A stretch of DNA of 5,047 nt from Akkermansiaceae bacterium (lineage in GTDB: Bacteria > Verrucomicrobiota > Verrucomicrobiia > Verrucomicrobiales > Akkermansiaceae), in the NCBI GenBank assembly GCA_028293225.1, contig JAQGPE010000642.1, positions 1-5,047 on the forward strand. The letters are read 5' to 3'. The notes beneath the pieces were generated by a model, which saw only the letters and a program-made list of their open reading frames with translations, had not been told where the DNA came from and did no database searches. The position numbers were made by a program, and so were the translations under genes. Positions 1-5,047 of the stretch are shown here, one piece after another. Each line of letters begins with the position of its first letter. Within the stretch, counting starts at the first letter, position 1.

Positions 1-146
1 TCGCCGCCGATAGCCTGCTGATCCTGGAGGAAGCCCACGCCTATGGCGCACTGAAGCCGGGGATGAAGCTGCTGCTGTTCGCCTACGGCTTCGGCTCCAG
101 TTGGTGCGCGCTGATTCTGGAAACCACCGGCCTGATCTCCCGATGA
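1..146 (+). CDS. 3-oxoacyl-ACP synthase III-like (KAS III / FabH family), C-terminal end only
   Basis: Reading from base 3 gives 47 residues before the TGA at 144-146; the gene starts upstream of the window. The segment GALKPGMKLLLFAYGFGSSW followed by CALILE matches the last two strands of FabH-type thiolase-fold synthases, where a KPG turn precedes a hydrophobic strand and a G-x-G-x-x-W loop that packs beside the active site. The family catalyses decarboxylative Claisen condensation of an acyl donor with malonyl-ACP, and some members instead form esters or amides. The Cys-His-Asn triad lies upstream, so activity cannot be judged here. The stop overlaps the next start as ATGA (143-146), which implies translational coupling in one operon. 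A FabH housekeeping copy is less likely than a pathway-specific paralogue, because the neighbours are not fatty-acid synthesis genes. Confidence 0.8.
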   Translation, partial: AADSLLILEEAHAYGALKPGMKLLLFAYGFGSSWCALILETTGLISR

Positions 147-1153
147 ATATCTTCCTCACCGGTTACACAGGAAATCTCGGGCCCGCGCTTGCCGGCGCAC
201 TTACGGGTCACGCCGTACAGGCTCTGGTCCGGGATCCCTCGCATGCTCCCGTGCTGCCTCATGTGAAGGTGGTGGCGGGTTCTTTTGAGGATCTGCCGCT
301 TTCCCTCCAGGGGGAGATCGAGGTGATCATTCACTCCGCGGCCAGCACGGCCTTCCTCGCTCCGCTGGAGGATCTGCGAAGGACGAATGTGGAGGGCACG
401 GCGCGGATGCTGGACTTCGCCCGCAACTGCCCGCGGTTGAAGAAATTCGTTCATGTCAGCACCGCCTGCGTCTGCGGCCTGCGGTCGGGCGATATTCCGG
501 AGGCGCGTCTGCCGCGTCCGCCAGCTTTCGTGAACTCCTACGAGCAGAGCAAATGGGAGGCGGAGGAGCTGATTTTCGAATCCGGCCTGCCCGCGGAAAT
601 CGTCCGCCTGTCGATCGTCGCGGGCAGTGAACGCGACGGAGCGGTCAGGAGCGCGGGGGCGCTGCACCACACGCTTTTCTGGCTATGGAAAGGTCTGATC
701 CCCATGATGCCGGGCTCTGCCGATACGCCGGTCGATCTGATCTCCACCGAGTATGCCGCGGAGGTCGTCGCCGCTTGCGCGAACGCACCGCTGGCGCCTC
801 TCCGGGTCATCCATGGTTGTGCCGGCGATCGCGCTCCGTCACTCGGCGAACTGCTGACCTCCCTGACGACGATCTTCTCCACCAAGTCAGCGGCCTGGCA
901 ACGGGGCAGCATTGCCGCGCCGATGATGGTCGACGCGGAGACCTTCGCTCTCTTTGAGGAGACCGTGGTGCAGAGCGGCGACCTGCTGTTCCGCCGTGTC
1001 TGCCAGGACTCGAAGGCGTTTCTTCCCGGCCTGCTGCATCCGCGCCGCTACCTGACCCGCCGGGCTTCCGAACTTCCCTGCCGTGAACCGTCCTCCGACT
1101 GGAGGTCGCTCGCTCAACTCGTCACCCGCCATGTCATCGACTCCCGCTCCTGA
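143..1153 (+). CDS. Extended SDR oxidoreductase, NAD-binding-4 / thioester-reductase type
   Basis: This is a 336-aa NAD(P)-dependent reductase. The N-terminus has the extended-SDR Rossmann signature TGYTGNLG (residues 6-13), with LVR at 28-30 whose Arg suggests NADPH. Further SDR marks are HSAA (65-68), TNVEGT (81-86), the catalytic Ser in VHVST (about 106) and the active-site pair Tyr133/Lys137 in YEQSK. The TPVDLIS stretch near 195-201 is typical of the male-sterility/thioester-reductase branch, which reduces acyl-CoA or carrier-bound thioesters to aldehydes or alcohols. With two carrier proteins next door, a carrier-bound substrate is a reasonable inference; a sugar-epimerase-like or ketoreductase role is the alternative. 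I chose the ATG at 143 because the first beta strand begins immediately after it and it forms an ATGA overlap with the preceding stop. The ATG at 101 would add 14 unrelated residues. Confidence 0.85.
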   Translation: MNIFLTGYTGNLGPALAGALTGHAVQALVRDPSHAPVLPHVKVVAGSFEDLPLSLQGEIEVIIHSAASTAFLAPLEDLRRTNVEGTARMLDFARNCPRLKKFVHVSTACVCGLRSGDIPEARLPRPPAFVNSYEQSKWEAEELIFESGLPAEIVRLSIVAGSERDGAVRSAGALHHTLFWLWKGLIPMMPGSADTPVDLISTEYAAEVVAACANAPLAPLRVIHGCAGDRAPSLGELLTSLTTIFSTKSAAWQRGSIAAPMMVDAETFALFEETVVQSGDLLFRRVCQDSKAFLPGLLHPRRYLTRRASELPCREPSSDWRSLAQLVTRHVIDSRS

Positions 1154-1424
1154 ATCCTTCCGCACTGCGATGCTGCATTTCGTCAATGAAGTGCTGCCCG
1201 GCCTGGATGCCAAATCGCCGAAAGAGCCGCCCTCCGAGCGCATCGAGGCGGGCACGCCGCTCTTCGAAACCAACCGCCTCGACAGCCTTTCGATCCTTCA
1301 TCTCATCGCCGCCATCGAAGAGCTGACCGGCGAACCGGTTCCGGATGCCAAGGTCACGATGAAGCATTTCCAAAGCATCGAAACGATCACTGAAACCTTC
1401 TGCCATGAACGTCCTCTCTCCTGA
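1131..1424 (+). CDS. Stand-alone carrier protein with DSL motif, probable aminoacyl carrier
   Basis: This is a 97-aa acyl/peptidyl-carrier-like protein. The phosphopantetheine site is Ser52 in NRLDSLSILHLI, followed by the usual helix II-III pattern (AAIEELTGEPVPDA, then MKHFQSIETI). An activated 4'-phosphopantetheinyl transferase would modify Ser52, giving a thiol that holds a substrate as thioester. The DSL form with a downstream HF-x-S-I-E-T-I helix resembles carriers paired with amino acid:[carrier protein] ligases, and the ligase gene follows with a 20-nt overlap. I infer that this is the aminoacyl acceptor. The first about 12 residues are Ser/Pro rich. The start at 1131 overlaps the SDR gene by 23 nt; an ATG at 1170 would give 84 aa and still keep the fold. 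A GGAGG at 1101-1105 is too far from 1131 to decide between them. Confidence 0.8.
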   Translation: MSSTPAPESFRTAMLHFVNEVLPGLDAKSPKEPPSERIEAGTPLFETNRLDSLSILHLIAAIEELTGEPVPDAKVTMKHFQSIETITETFCHERPLS

Positions 1425-2136
1425 ACTTTCCCTCAGCCTGGAACCGCTCGACGCCCATCTCGCCGCCTGGTCGCGGAAACGCGGCGGTCTCGAGCAACGG
1501 TGGCCGGTGCTGATGGAGGAAAGCACCCTGCGCCGGGCCGGTTATCCGGATGCCTTCCCGCATCTGTTGATGACTGCCGGAACTACCCCGGATCCCGTAG
1601 CCCGGCCGGACGGTCTGGCATCGAGCGGCTGGTACCTGTCACCGGCGGTCTGCTACCACGTTTACGCGGCCCTGGAAGGCCGGACCATCAAGGGCGGCGT
1701 GAAGCTCGGCGCGAGGGGTCACTGCTTCCGCAATGAGGTGAAGGAGGACCTGTGGCCCGGCCGGCGGCAGATCGAGTTCCAGATGCGTGAGCTGGTCTTC
1801 ATCGGCGAGCCGGAATGGATCGAGCGCGAGCTGGCCGGCGTGCAGGACGAGATCATGCTGCTGGCCGCCCGGCTCGGCCTGCTGGGCAGTTGGGAAATCG
1901 CCAGCGATCCGTTTTTTCTCCCGACCGCCAAGGGCAAAGCCCGCATGCAGCGGCTGAAGGAAACCAAGCGCGAGTTCTGCCTGCCGGACGGCCTGGCGAT
2001 CGCAAGCATCAACCGCCACGGAGCCTTCTTCGGCGAGCGCTTCGGCATTTCCCAGGAGGCTGGCGGACAGGCCTGTCACTCCGCTTGCGTCGCCTTCGGT
2101 CTCGATCGCTGGGCCGCCCACGCCACCAATCTTTGA
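1405..2136 (+). CDS. Amino acid:[carrier protein] ligase, class II aaRS-like (atypical SerRS catalytic core)
   Basis: At 243 aa this holds only a class II synthetase catalytic core, with no tRNA-binding domain. Motif 2 is visible as ARGHCFRNE (residues 103-111; Arg109 and Glu111 would bind ATP and the adenylate). Motif 3 is CVAFGLDRW (228-236). Cys83 (in SPAVCYHVY), Glu129 (in QMREL) and Cys228 fall where the atypical archaeal-type seryl-tRNA synthetases and their carrier-protein ligase relatives hold an active-site zinc that binds the amino group of the substrate. SINRHGAFFGERFGI (201-215) is another strand typical of this group. Characterised bacterial homologues (for example from Bradyrhizobium) adenylate glycine or alanine and transfer it to the phosphopantetheine arm of a small carrier rather than to tRNA. 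The carrier gene immediately upstream overlaps this one by 20 nt and is the likely partner. The substrate cannot be read with certainty from sequence. The ATG at 1405 keeps the full family N-terminus; the next ATG (1513) would remove 36 residues. Confidence 0.9.
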   Translation: MNVLSPELSLSLEPLDAHLAAWSRKRGGLEQRWPVLMEESTLRRAGYPDAFPHLLMTAGTTPDPVARPDGLASSGWYLSPAVCYHVYAALEGRTIKGGVKLGARGHCFRNEVKEDLWPGRRQIEFQMRELVFIGEPEWIERELAGVQDEIMLLAARLGLLGSWEIASDPFFLPTAKGKARMQRLKETKREFCLPDGLAIASINRHGAFFGERFGISQEAGGQACHSACVAFGLDRWAAHATNL

Positions 2137-2148
2137 CTCATTATCATC

Positions 2149-2397
2149 ATGACCACTCTAGCCACTACCGATGTGATCCCCCGCCTGAAGAGGGTTCTGC
2201 CCCGTTTCGCGGCCCAACTTCAGCCCGGCAGCACGCTGGGCGATCTGGGTCTGGATAGCATGGACACCGTGGAACTGCTGTGCGCGATCCACGAGGAGTT
2301 CAACGTCCGTCTGCTCGAGGGCGAGTTCGGCCCGGGCATGCGCCTGGAGGAACTCGCGGAAACCATTTCGCACAAAGCCAACCACGAAGTACGATGA
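2149..2397 (+). CDS. Acyl carrier protein, canonical DSM type
   Basis: This 82-aa protein has the classic ACP core LGDLGLDSMDTVELLCAI, with the phosphopantetheine acceptor Ser37 in DSM. An acidic helix III/IV region (LEELAETI near 67-73) completes the four-helix fold. It would carry an acyl, polyketide-like or aminoacyl intermediate as a thioester in the cytoplasm. Its motif and sequence differ clearly from the DSL carrier at 1131-1424, which suggests the two serve different substrates or partners. The gene starts 12 nt after the ligase stop, the only real gap in the operon. No Shine-Dalgarno is visible in the A/T-rich stretch before the ATG. Its stop overlaps the next start (ATGA, 2394-2397). 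I cannot tell from sequence whether it is loaded by the upstream ligase, by transacylation or by an enzyme outside the window. Confidence 0.92.
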   Translation: MTTLATTDVIPRLKRVLPRFAAQLQPGSTLGDLGLDSMDTVELLCAIHEEFNVRLLEGEFGPGMRLEELAETISHKANHEVR

Positions 2398-3107
2398 ACT
2401 ACGGAGATTACCTGACGACGTCGGAAATGACGCGCTGGATTCTGGATACGGACATCGCATGGGACGATATCGACGCCGCGAAGGCGCTGGCCCAGCCGGA
2501 CCTGCTCGACCGGGTGCGGGACTCGGCGCTGATCGAGTCGTTCTTTCCGATCTTCACCCCGCGTGCACTGGAGCTACTGTGGGATGATGTCACCGCGACG
2601 GCGGTCTTCAGCGTGCAGCTCTACGAGAGCTACAAGCACTTCCACGTCTTTTCGCAGTATCTCGATGCGGTGGGCTACCGGCCGATCGCGGATGACGAGA
2701 TCGTGGCGATCCGCCGCCGCAACGTGGCGTTGAAATTCGATCACCCCTCGCGGCTGCTGACGCGCTACATGATGAGCGAGCATTTCGCGGCGCACACCTT
2801 TTACAAGGACTCCCGGCGCTGCGCCGAGCCGGTCCTGGCGCACATCCTGTCGCTGGTCGCGAAGGATGAAGTGCGGCATTGCCAGTTCGGCTACGAGCTG
2901 CTGGCCGCGCGGCTCAAGAATCACCCGGAAGAGATCGACGCGGTGATCGATGAGGCGGCGCACTTCAAGCACCTGGGCGAACTGGTGGTGCCGGACGTGC
3001 CGATCGCCGAGAAGAACGACTTCTCCGCGATCCTGGCGATCAACCGCAAGATCGCCCGCCTGACCGGGCGGCCCATTTCATCGAGCCTGGCGGAGGTGCT
3101 GTCATGA
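2394..3107 (+). CDS. Ferritin-like diiron protein, acyl-ACP-desaturase-like ligand pattern (first of pair)
   Basis: This 237-aa, mostly helical protein shows the four-helix-bundle diiron layout: Glu48 (ALIESFFP), a helix with Glu78 and His82 (YESYKHFH), Glu129 (MMSEHFAAH) and Glu159-x-x-His162 (KDEVRHCQFG). The spacing of about 30, 51 and 30 residues between ligand Glu residues is close to plant acyl-ACP desaturases, and the segment around 129-166 reads like their E...DEKRH region. Such enzymes activate O2 at two irons for desaturation, hydroxylation or N-oxygenation, often on carrier-bound substrates. The first His motif is ExxxH rather than ExxH, with Ser79 at the usual Glu position, so iron site 1 may be altered. 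The ATG at 2394 overlaps the ACP stop. An upstream in-frame ATG at 2280 lies inside the ACP gene and gives a non-helical Arg/Gly/Pro-rich extension, so I reject it. The reaction is unknown. Confidence 0.82.
   Translation: MNYGDYLTTSEMTRWILDTDIAWDDIDAAKALAQPDLLDRVRDSALIESFFPIFTPRALELLWDDVTATAVFSVQLYESYKHFHVFSQYLDAVGYRPIADDEIVAIRRRNVALKFDHPSRLLTRYMMSEHFAAHTFYKDSRRCAEPVLAHILSLVAKDEVRHCQFGYELLAARLKNHPEEIDAVIDEAAHFKHLGELVVPDVPIAEKNDFSAILAINRKIARLTGRPISSSLAEVLS
3092..3096 (+). promoter_or_regulatory. Strong Shine-Dalgarno for the second diiron gene
   Basis: GGAGG lies 7 nt before the ATG at 3104, inside the end of the first diiron gene. It is the only start in the operon with an ideal site at ideal spacing. 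It fixes that start and suggests the second diiron protein is translated efficiently in its own right, not only by coupling. Confidence 0.75.
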
Positions 3108-3679
3108 GCCGCAACCTCGCCTGGAAGCTCGGCTGGTACCGGCAGAGCGAGCTGGATGGTGCGCTGCTGCTGGGGCGGATGGTCAGCCACACCGACGATC
3201 CGTATCTGATCGAGCGGCTCACCCGGCATTGTGCGGAGGAGGCCACCCACTCGCGGTTGTGGGAGGAGGCGATCCGCGAACTGGAGCTGCCGCATGTGCG
3301 GATCCACCGCAGCATCCAGTCCTTTTACATGGAGCACACCCGGCCGCCGGCCTCGCTGCTGGAGGTGCTGTGCTTCACGCAGATTTTCGAACGGCGGGTG
3401 CATAAGCGTTTCATCGCCGAGGCTGCCGATCCCGCCACGCCCGAGCCGGCGCGGCGGGCTTTTCTCCAGATGATCGAGGACGAAAAAGACCACCTCGGCT
3501 GGGTCGGCCTGTGGCTGAAGGACCAGCCCGGAGCCAGCGAGTGCCTGACCCGCTTTCAACAAGCCGACCTCGCGGTCGCCAACCAATTGCTTCCCTATGA
3601 AAACCATATCCATGACCTCCCGGACCTCGGAAAAGAAACCAGCGGTGCGTCCGGCCAACTTCACGCGGCAGACCGCTGA
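3104..3679 (+). CDS. Ferritin-like diiron protein (second of pair)
   Basis: This 191-aa protein has a complete canonical diiron set: Glu16 (SELDGALL), Glu46-x-x-His49 (EEATHS), Glu96 (QIFERRVH) and Glu127-x-x-His130 (EDEKDHLGW). The spacing (30, 50, 31) nearly equals that of the preceding protein, so the two probably share an origin and may form a heteromer or act in sequence. The fold is of the ferritin/rubrerythrin/acyl-ACP-desaturase type; no rubredoxin Cys4 site or signal peptide is seen, which suggests a cytoplasmic oxidase fed by an external reductase. It overlaps the previous gene by ATGA (3104-3107) and has the clearest Shine-Dalgarno in the window. After residue about 165 the tail is polar and low in helix signal, and it overlaps the methyltransferase gene by up to 83 nt. 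The substrate is unknown; oxidation of a carrier-bound amino acid or acyl group is inference from context. Confidence 0.85.
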   Translation: MSRNLAWKLGWYRQSELDGALLLGRMVSHTDDPYLIERLTRHCAEEATHSRLWEEAIRELELPHVRIHRSIQSFYMEHTRPPASLLEVLCFTQIFERRVHKRFIAEAADPATPEPARRAFLQMIEDEKDHLGWVGLWLKDQPGASECLTRFQQADLAVANQLLPYENHIHDLPDLGKETSGASGQLHAADR

Positions 3680-4454
3680 TCTGGCGGCCAAGTTCCGCCG
3701 CAACGGGCAGTGGCACCTGCTGGCGCTCTACCACCTGCTGCAGTGGAGCGATTTCTCCCGCGAGGGCATCGCCCGCTCCGGCAGCTATCGCTTTGCCGAT
3801 CATCTCTATCGGAATGAAGCCTCCGGCCGCGGCTGGTTCGGCCGTTGGCTGGACCGGCGGATGCTGAATCTGCCCTCGGCGCGGGGAATGCGGGGGCGCT
3901 ACCTGAAAGCGATCGAGGAGCTGGAGCGGGAGCTGAAGGGCCGGTCCGGCCCGCTGCGGATGCTGGCACTGCCATGCGGCATTCCGCGGGATGTCTCCGA
4001 GCTTGCGTTCAGGGATCCCGCGGCGGCGCGGCGGATCGAATACACCGGCATGGATCTGGACCCCGAGGTAGTGCTGGCGGCACGCGAGCATCTTGCAGGA
4101 GTGCCGTTGAAATCGGCGGCGTTTCTGGAGGGCAACGCACTGGAGGCCACCAGCTATCCGGAAGGGAAGTTTGACTTCATCGTCAGCACCGGGCTGGGGG
4201 AGTTTTTGCCGGATGAAGAACTGGGTACGTTCTATCGGAACGTCTTTGAAGCTCTGACCGATGGCGGCGTCTTTTTCACCAGTGCGACGGACTTCGAGAA
4301 GCGATCGGACTTCATGATGCGGGCTTTTGAAATGAAGGCCCACTACCGCGGCCGCGGGCAGCTGGAGAGGATTTTGCGCCTGTTGCCCTGGAGGGAACTG
4401 GTGATCGAGAAGGACGAGACCGGGTTGCAGAGTTTGGTCCGGGGGGTGAAGTGA
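3597..4454 (+). CDS. Class I SAM-dependent methyltransferase with N-terminal helical domain
   Basis: This 285-aa protein has a Rossmann-type methyltransferase core from about residue 118. Motif I is RMLALPCGIPRDVSEL (121-136), a PCG variant of the usual GxGxG loop. The acidic strand end YTGMDLDP (149-156) would bind the SAM ribose, KFDFIVSTGL (191-200) is motif IV, and LTDGGVFF (220-227) is a later core strand. Residues 36-100 form a helical cap with GSYRFADHLY (62-71), probably shaping the acceptor site. It would transfer a methyl group to an O, N or C atom of the pathway product; the acceptor cannot be inferred. The ATG at 3597 overlaps the preceding gene by 83 nt; an ATG at 3612 is the alternative. 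There is no later ATG before the conserved cap, so a long overlap is unavoidable. No Shine-Dalgarno is visible. It is the last gene of the contiguous run. Confidence 0.82.
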   Translation: MKTISMTSRTSEKKPAVRPANFTRQTADLAAKFRRNGQWHLLALYHLLQWSDFSREGIARSGSYRFADHLYRNEASGRGWFGRWLDRRMLNLPSARGMRGRYLKAIEELERELKGRSGPLRMLALPCGIPRDVSELAFRDPAAARRIEYTGMDLDPEVVLAAREHLAGVPLKSAAFLEGNALEATSYPEGKFDFIVSTGLGEFLPDEELGTFYRNVFEALTDGGVFFTSATDFEKRSDFMMRAFEMKAHYRGRGQLERILRLLPWRELVIEKDETGLQSLVRGVK

Positions 4455-4540
4455 CGGATTCGCTGCTTTTGATCGATTCGTAGTTTAAAGCGGAGAATGG
4501 CCATTGCCGCCGCCTCGGGGAGGGGACAGGTTCGCGGCCA
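4455..4540 (+). other. Intergenic gap with weak promoter-like elements and a 10-bp palindrome
   Basis: This is the only intergenic region of note, 86 nt between the methyltransferase and the transporter. TTGATC (4469-4474) and GAGAAT (4493-4498), 18 nt apart, each match four of six bases of sigma-70 -35 and -10 boxes, which is weak. A perfect palindrome AATGGCCATT sits at 4496-4505, overlapping the would-be -10. GATTCG occurs twice (4457-4462 and 4475-4480). No hairpin followed by a T run is seen, so I call no terminator. The gap suggests that the transporter may have its own expression control. Confidence 0.25.
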
Positions 4541-5047
4541 GTGAGCGACATTCCTCCTGACGACAGTCCGTTGCCTCCCTCTGAAAAGCCGCTGGACACC
4601 TCGATGCGGGCCCTGCTCCGGCAGCCGGATTTCCTGTTCTTCTGGGGCGCCCGTTTCGTTTCCACCCTCGCGGTGCAGATCCAGGGGGTGACGATCGGCT
4701 GGCAGGTCTATGTGCTGGCCCGCGAGAGCGGCCGAAACGAAGGCCAGGGGGCGTTCCTGCTTGGGATGGTGGGGCTCGCCCAATTCATCCCGCTGTTTTT
4801 CCTGGCCCTGACTGCGGGTGAAGCCGCCGATCGTCATGACCGGAAGAAGATCATGACCGCGGCGATCGGCGTGGATACCTTCTGTGCGTTGGCTCTGGGC
4901 GTCCTGGCCTTCTCGGGGCACACCGCGCTGTGGCCGATCTTCGCCATCGCGGTGATCTTTGGGGCGGGCCGCGCCTTCCTTTCGCCCGCCTCAAGCGCGA
5001 TGGGTCCGATGCTGGTGCCGCGGATTCTGCTGCCGCGGGCCATCGCC
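4541..5047 (+). CDS. MFS transporter, N-terminal part (runs off the window)
   Basis: 169 residues are present and the frame is open to the last base. After a polar, Pro/Asp-rich cytoplasmic leader (1-25) come hydrophobic helices at roughly 31-53, 71-92, 104-125 and 129-147, matching the first membrane segments of a 12-TM major facilitator. The conserved loop 2-3 signature is seen as GEAADRHDRKKI (93-104). The style resembles the MFS_3 / EntS-like drug and siderophore exporter branch. Its place behind a biosynthetic run suggests export of the product or self-resistance, but the 86-nt gap leaves room for it to be an unrelated neighbour. GTG at 4541 is the most upstream usable start in frame (a stop lies at 4481). 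A GGGGAGGGG at 4517-4525 is 15 nt away, rather far for a ribosome site. An ATG at 4604 would remove 21 residues without touching TM1 and is a fair alternative. Confidence 0.85.
   Translation, partial: MSDIPPDDSPLPPSEKPLDTSMRALLRQPDFLFFWGARFVSTLAVQIQGVTIGWQVYVLARESGRNEGQGAFLLGMVGLAQFIPLFFLALTAGEAADRHDRKKIMTAAIGVDTFCALALGVLAFSGHTALWPIFAIAVIFGAGRAFLSPASSAMGPMLVPRILLPRAIA

Noticed and set aside
101..142. Upstream ATG extending the SDR gene by 14 codons
   Set aside because: The extra residues precede the first Rossmann strand, do not look like family sequence and lie inside the KAS III gene; the ATG at 143 forms a clean ATGA overlap.
83..670. Open frame of 195 codons on the - strand opposite the SDR gene
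   Set aside because: It has Arg-rich composition and no domain signs, and it is wholly antisense to a gene with clear SDR motifs.
1405..2136. The ligase as a true seryl-tRNA synthetase
   Set aside because: It has no N-terminal tRNA-binding region, is far shorter than a synthetase and sits next to a carrier gene with a phosphopantetheine site.
2280..2393. In-frame N-terminal extension of the first diiron gene
   Set aside because: It is an out-of-frame reading of the carrier gene, rich in Arg, Gly and Pro, and unlike the helical protein that follows.
2394..3679. The two diiron genes as bacterioferritin or rubrerythrin stress proteins
   Set aside because: No rubredoxin-type Cys pairs are present, the first has desaturase-like spacing, and both are tightly overlapped with biosynthetic genes; a storage or peroxide role does not fit the context.
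2921..4343. Long open frames on the - strand (2921-3703 and 3411-4343)
   Set aside because: They lie opposite well-supported diiron and methyltransferase genes, their translations are Arg/Pro/Gln/His rich with no recognisable motif, and such antisense frames are common in G+C-rich coding DNA.
4506..4538. Possible rho-independent terminator after the methyltransferase gene (GCCGC ... GCGGC)
   Set aside because: The arms are only 5 bp with a loop over 20 nt and there is no following T run.

Overview
The window is about 5 kb of G+C-rich bacterial DNA (roughly 60-65% G+C by eye), and every supported gene reads on the + strand. Starts and stops overlap tightly (several ATGA junctions) and most starts lack an obvious Shine-Dalgarno sequence. 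The style would fit a Verrucomicrobiota-like genome, but nothing here is a taxonomic marker, so that placement is only a guess. There are no RNA genes, insertion sequences, CRISPR arrays or long repeats.

Positions 1-4454 form one uninterrupted run of eight genes. The only gap is 12 nt and all other junctions overlap. In order they are: (1) the C-terminus of a ketoacyl-ACP-synthase-III-like enzyme; (2) an extended SDR of the NAD-binding-4 / thioester-reductase type; (3) a small carrier protein with a DSL attachment motif; (4) a 243-aa class II aminoacyl-tRNA-synthetase-like protein that looks like an amino acid:[carrier protein] ligase; (5) a second carrier protein with a canonical DSM motif; (6) and (7) two consecutive ferritin-like four-helix diiron proteins with nearly the same ligand spacing; (8) a class I SAM-dependent methyltransferase with an N-terminal helical region. 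After an 86-nt gap, an MFS transporter begins at a GTG codon and runs off the window.

Read together, the genes suggest a small carrier-protein-based biosynthetic pathway. An amino acid (glycine or alanine in characterised relatives) would be activated and loaded onto a stand-alone carrier by the tRNA-independent ligase. The second carrier would handle an acyl chain or a later intermediate. KAS III would make a C-C, ester or amide bond, the SDR would reduce a thioester or ketone, the diiron pair would carry out O2-dependent desaturation, hydroxylation or N-oxidation, the methyltransferase would decorate the product, and the MFS protein might export it. The gene families are read from visible motifs. 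The product and the order of steps are inference, and I do not recognise the combination as a described pathway. The cluster clearly continues upstream of base 1.
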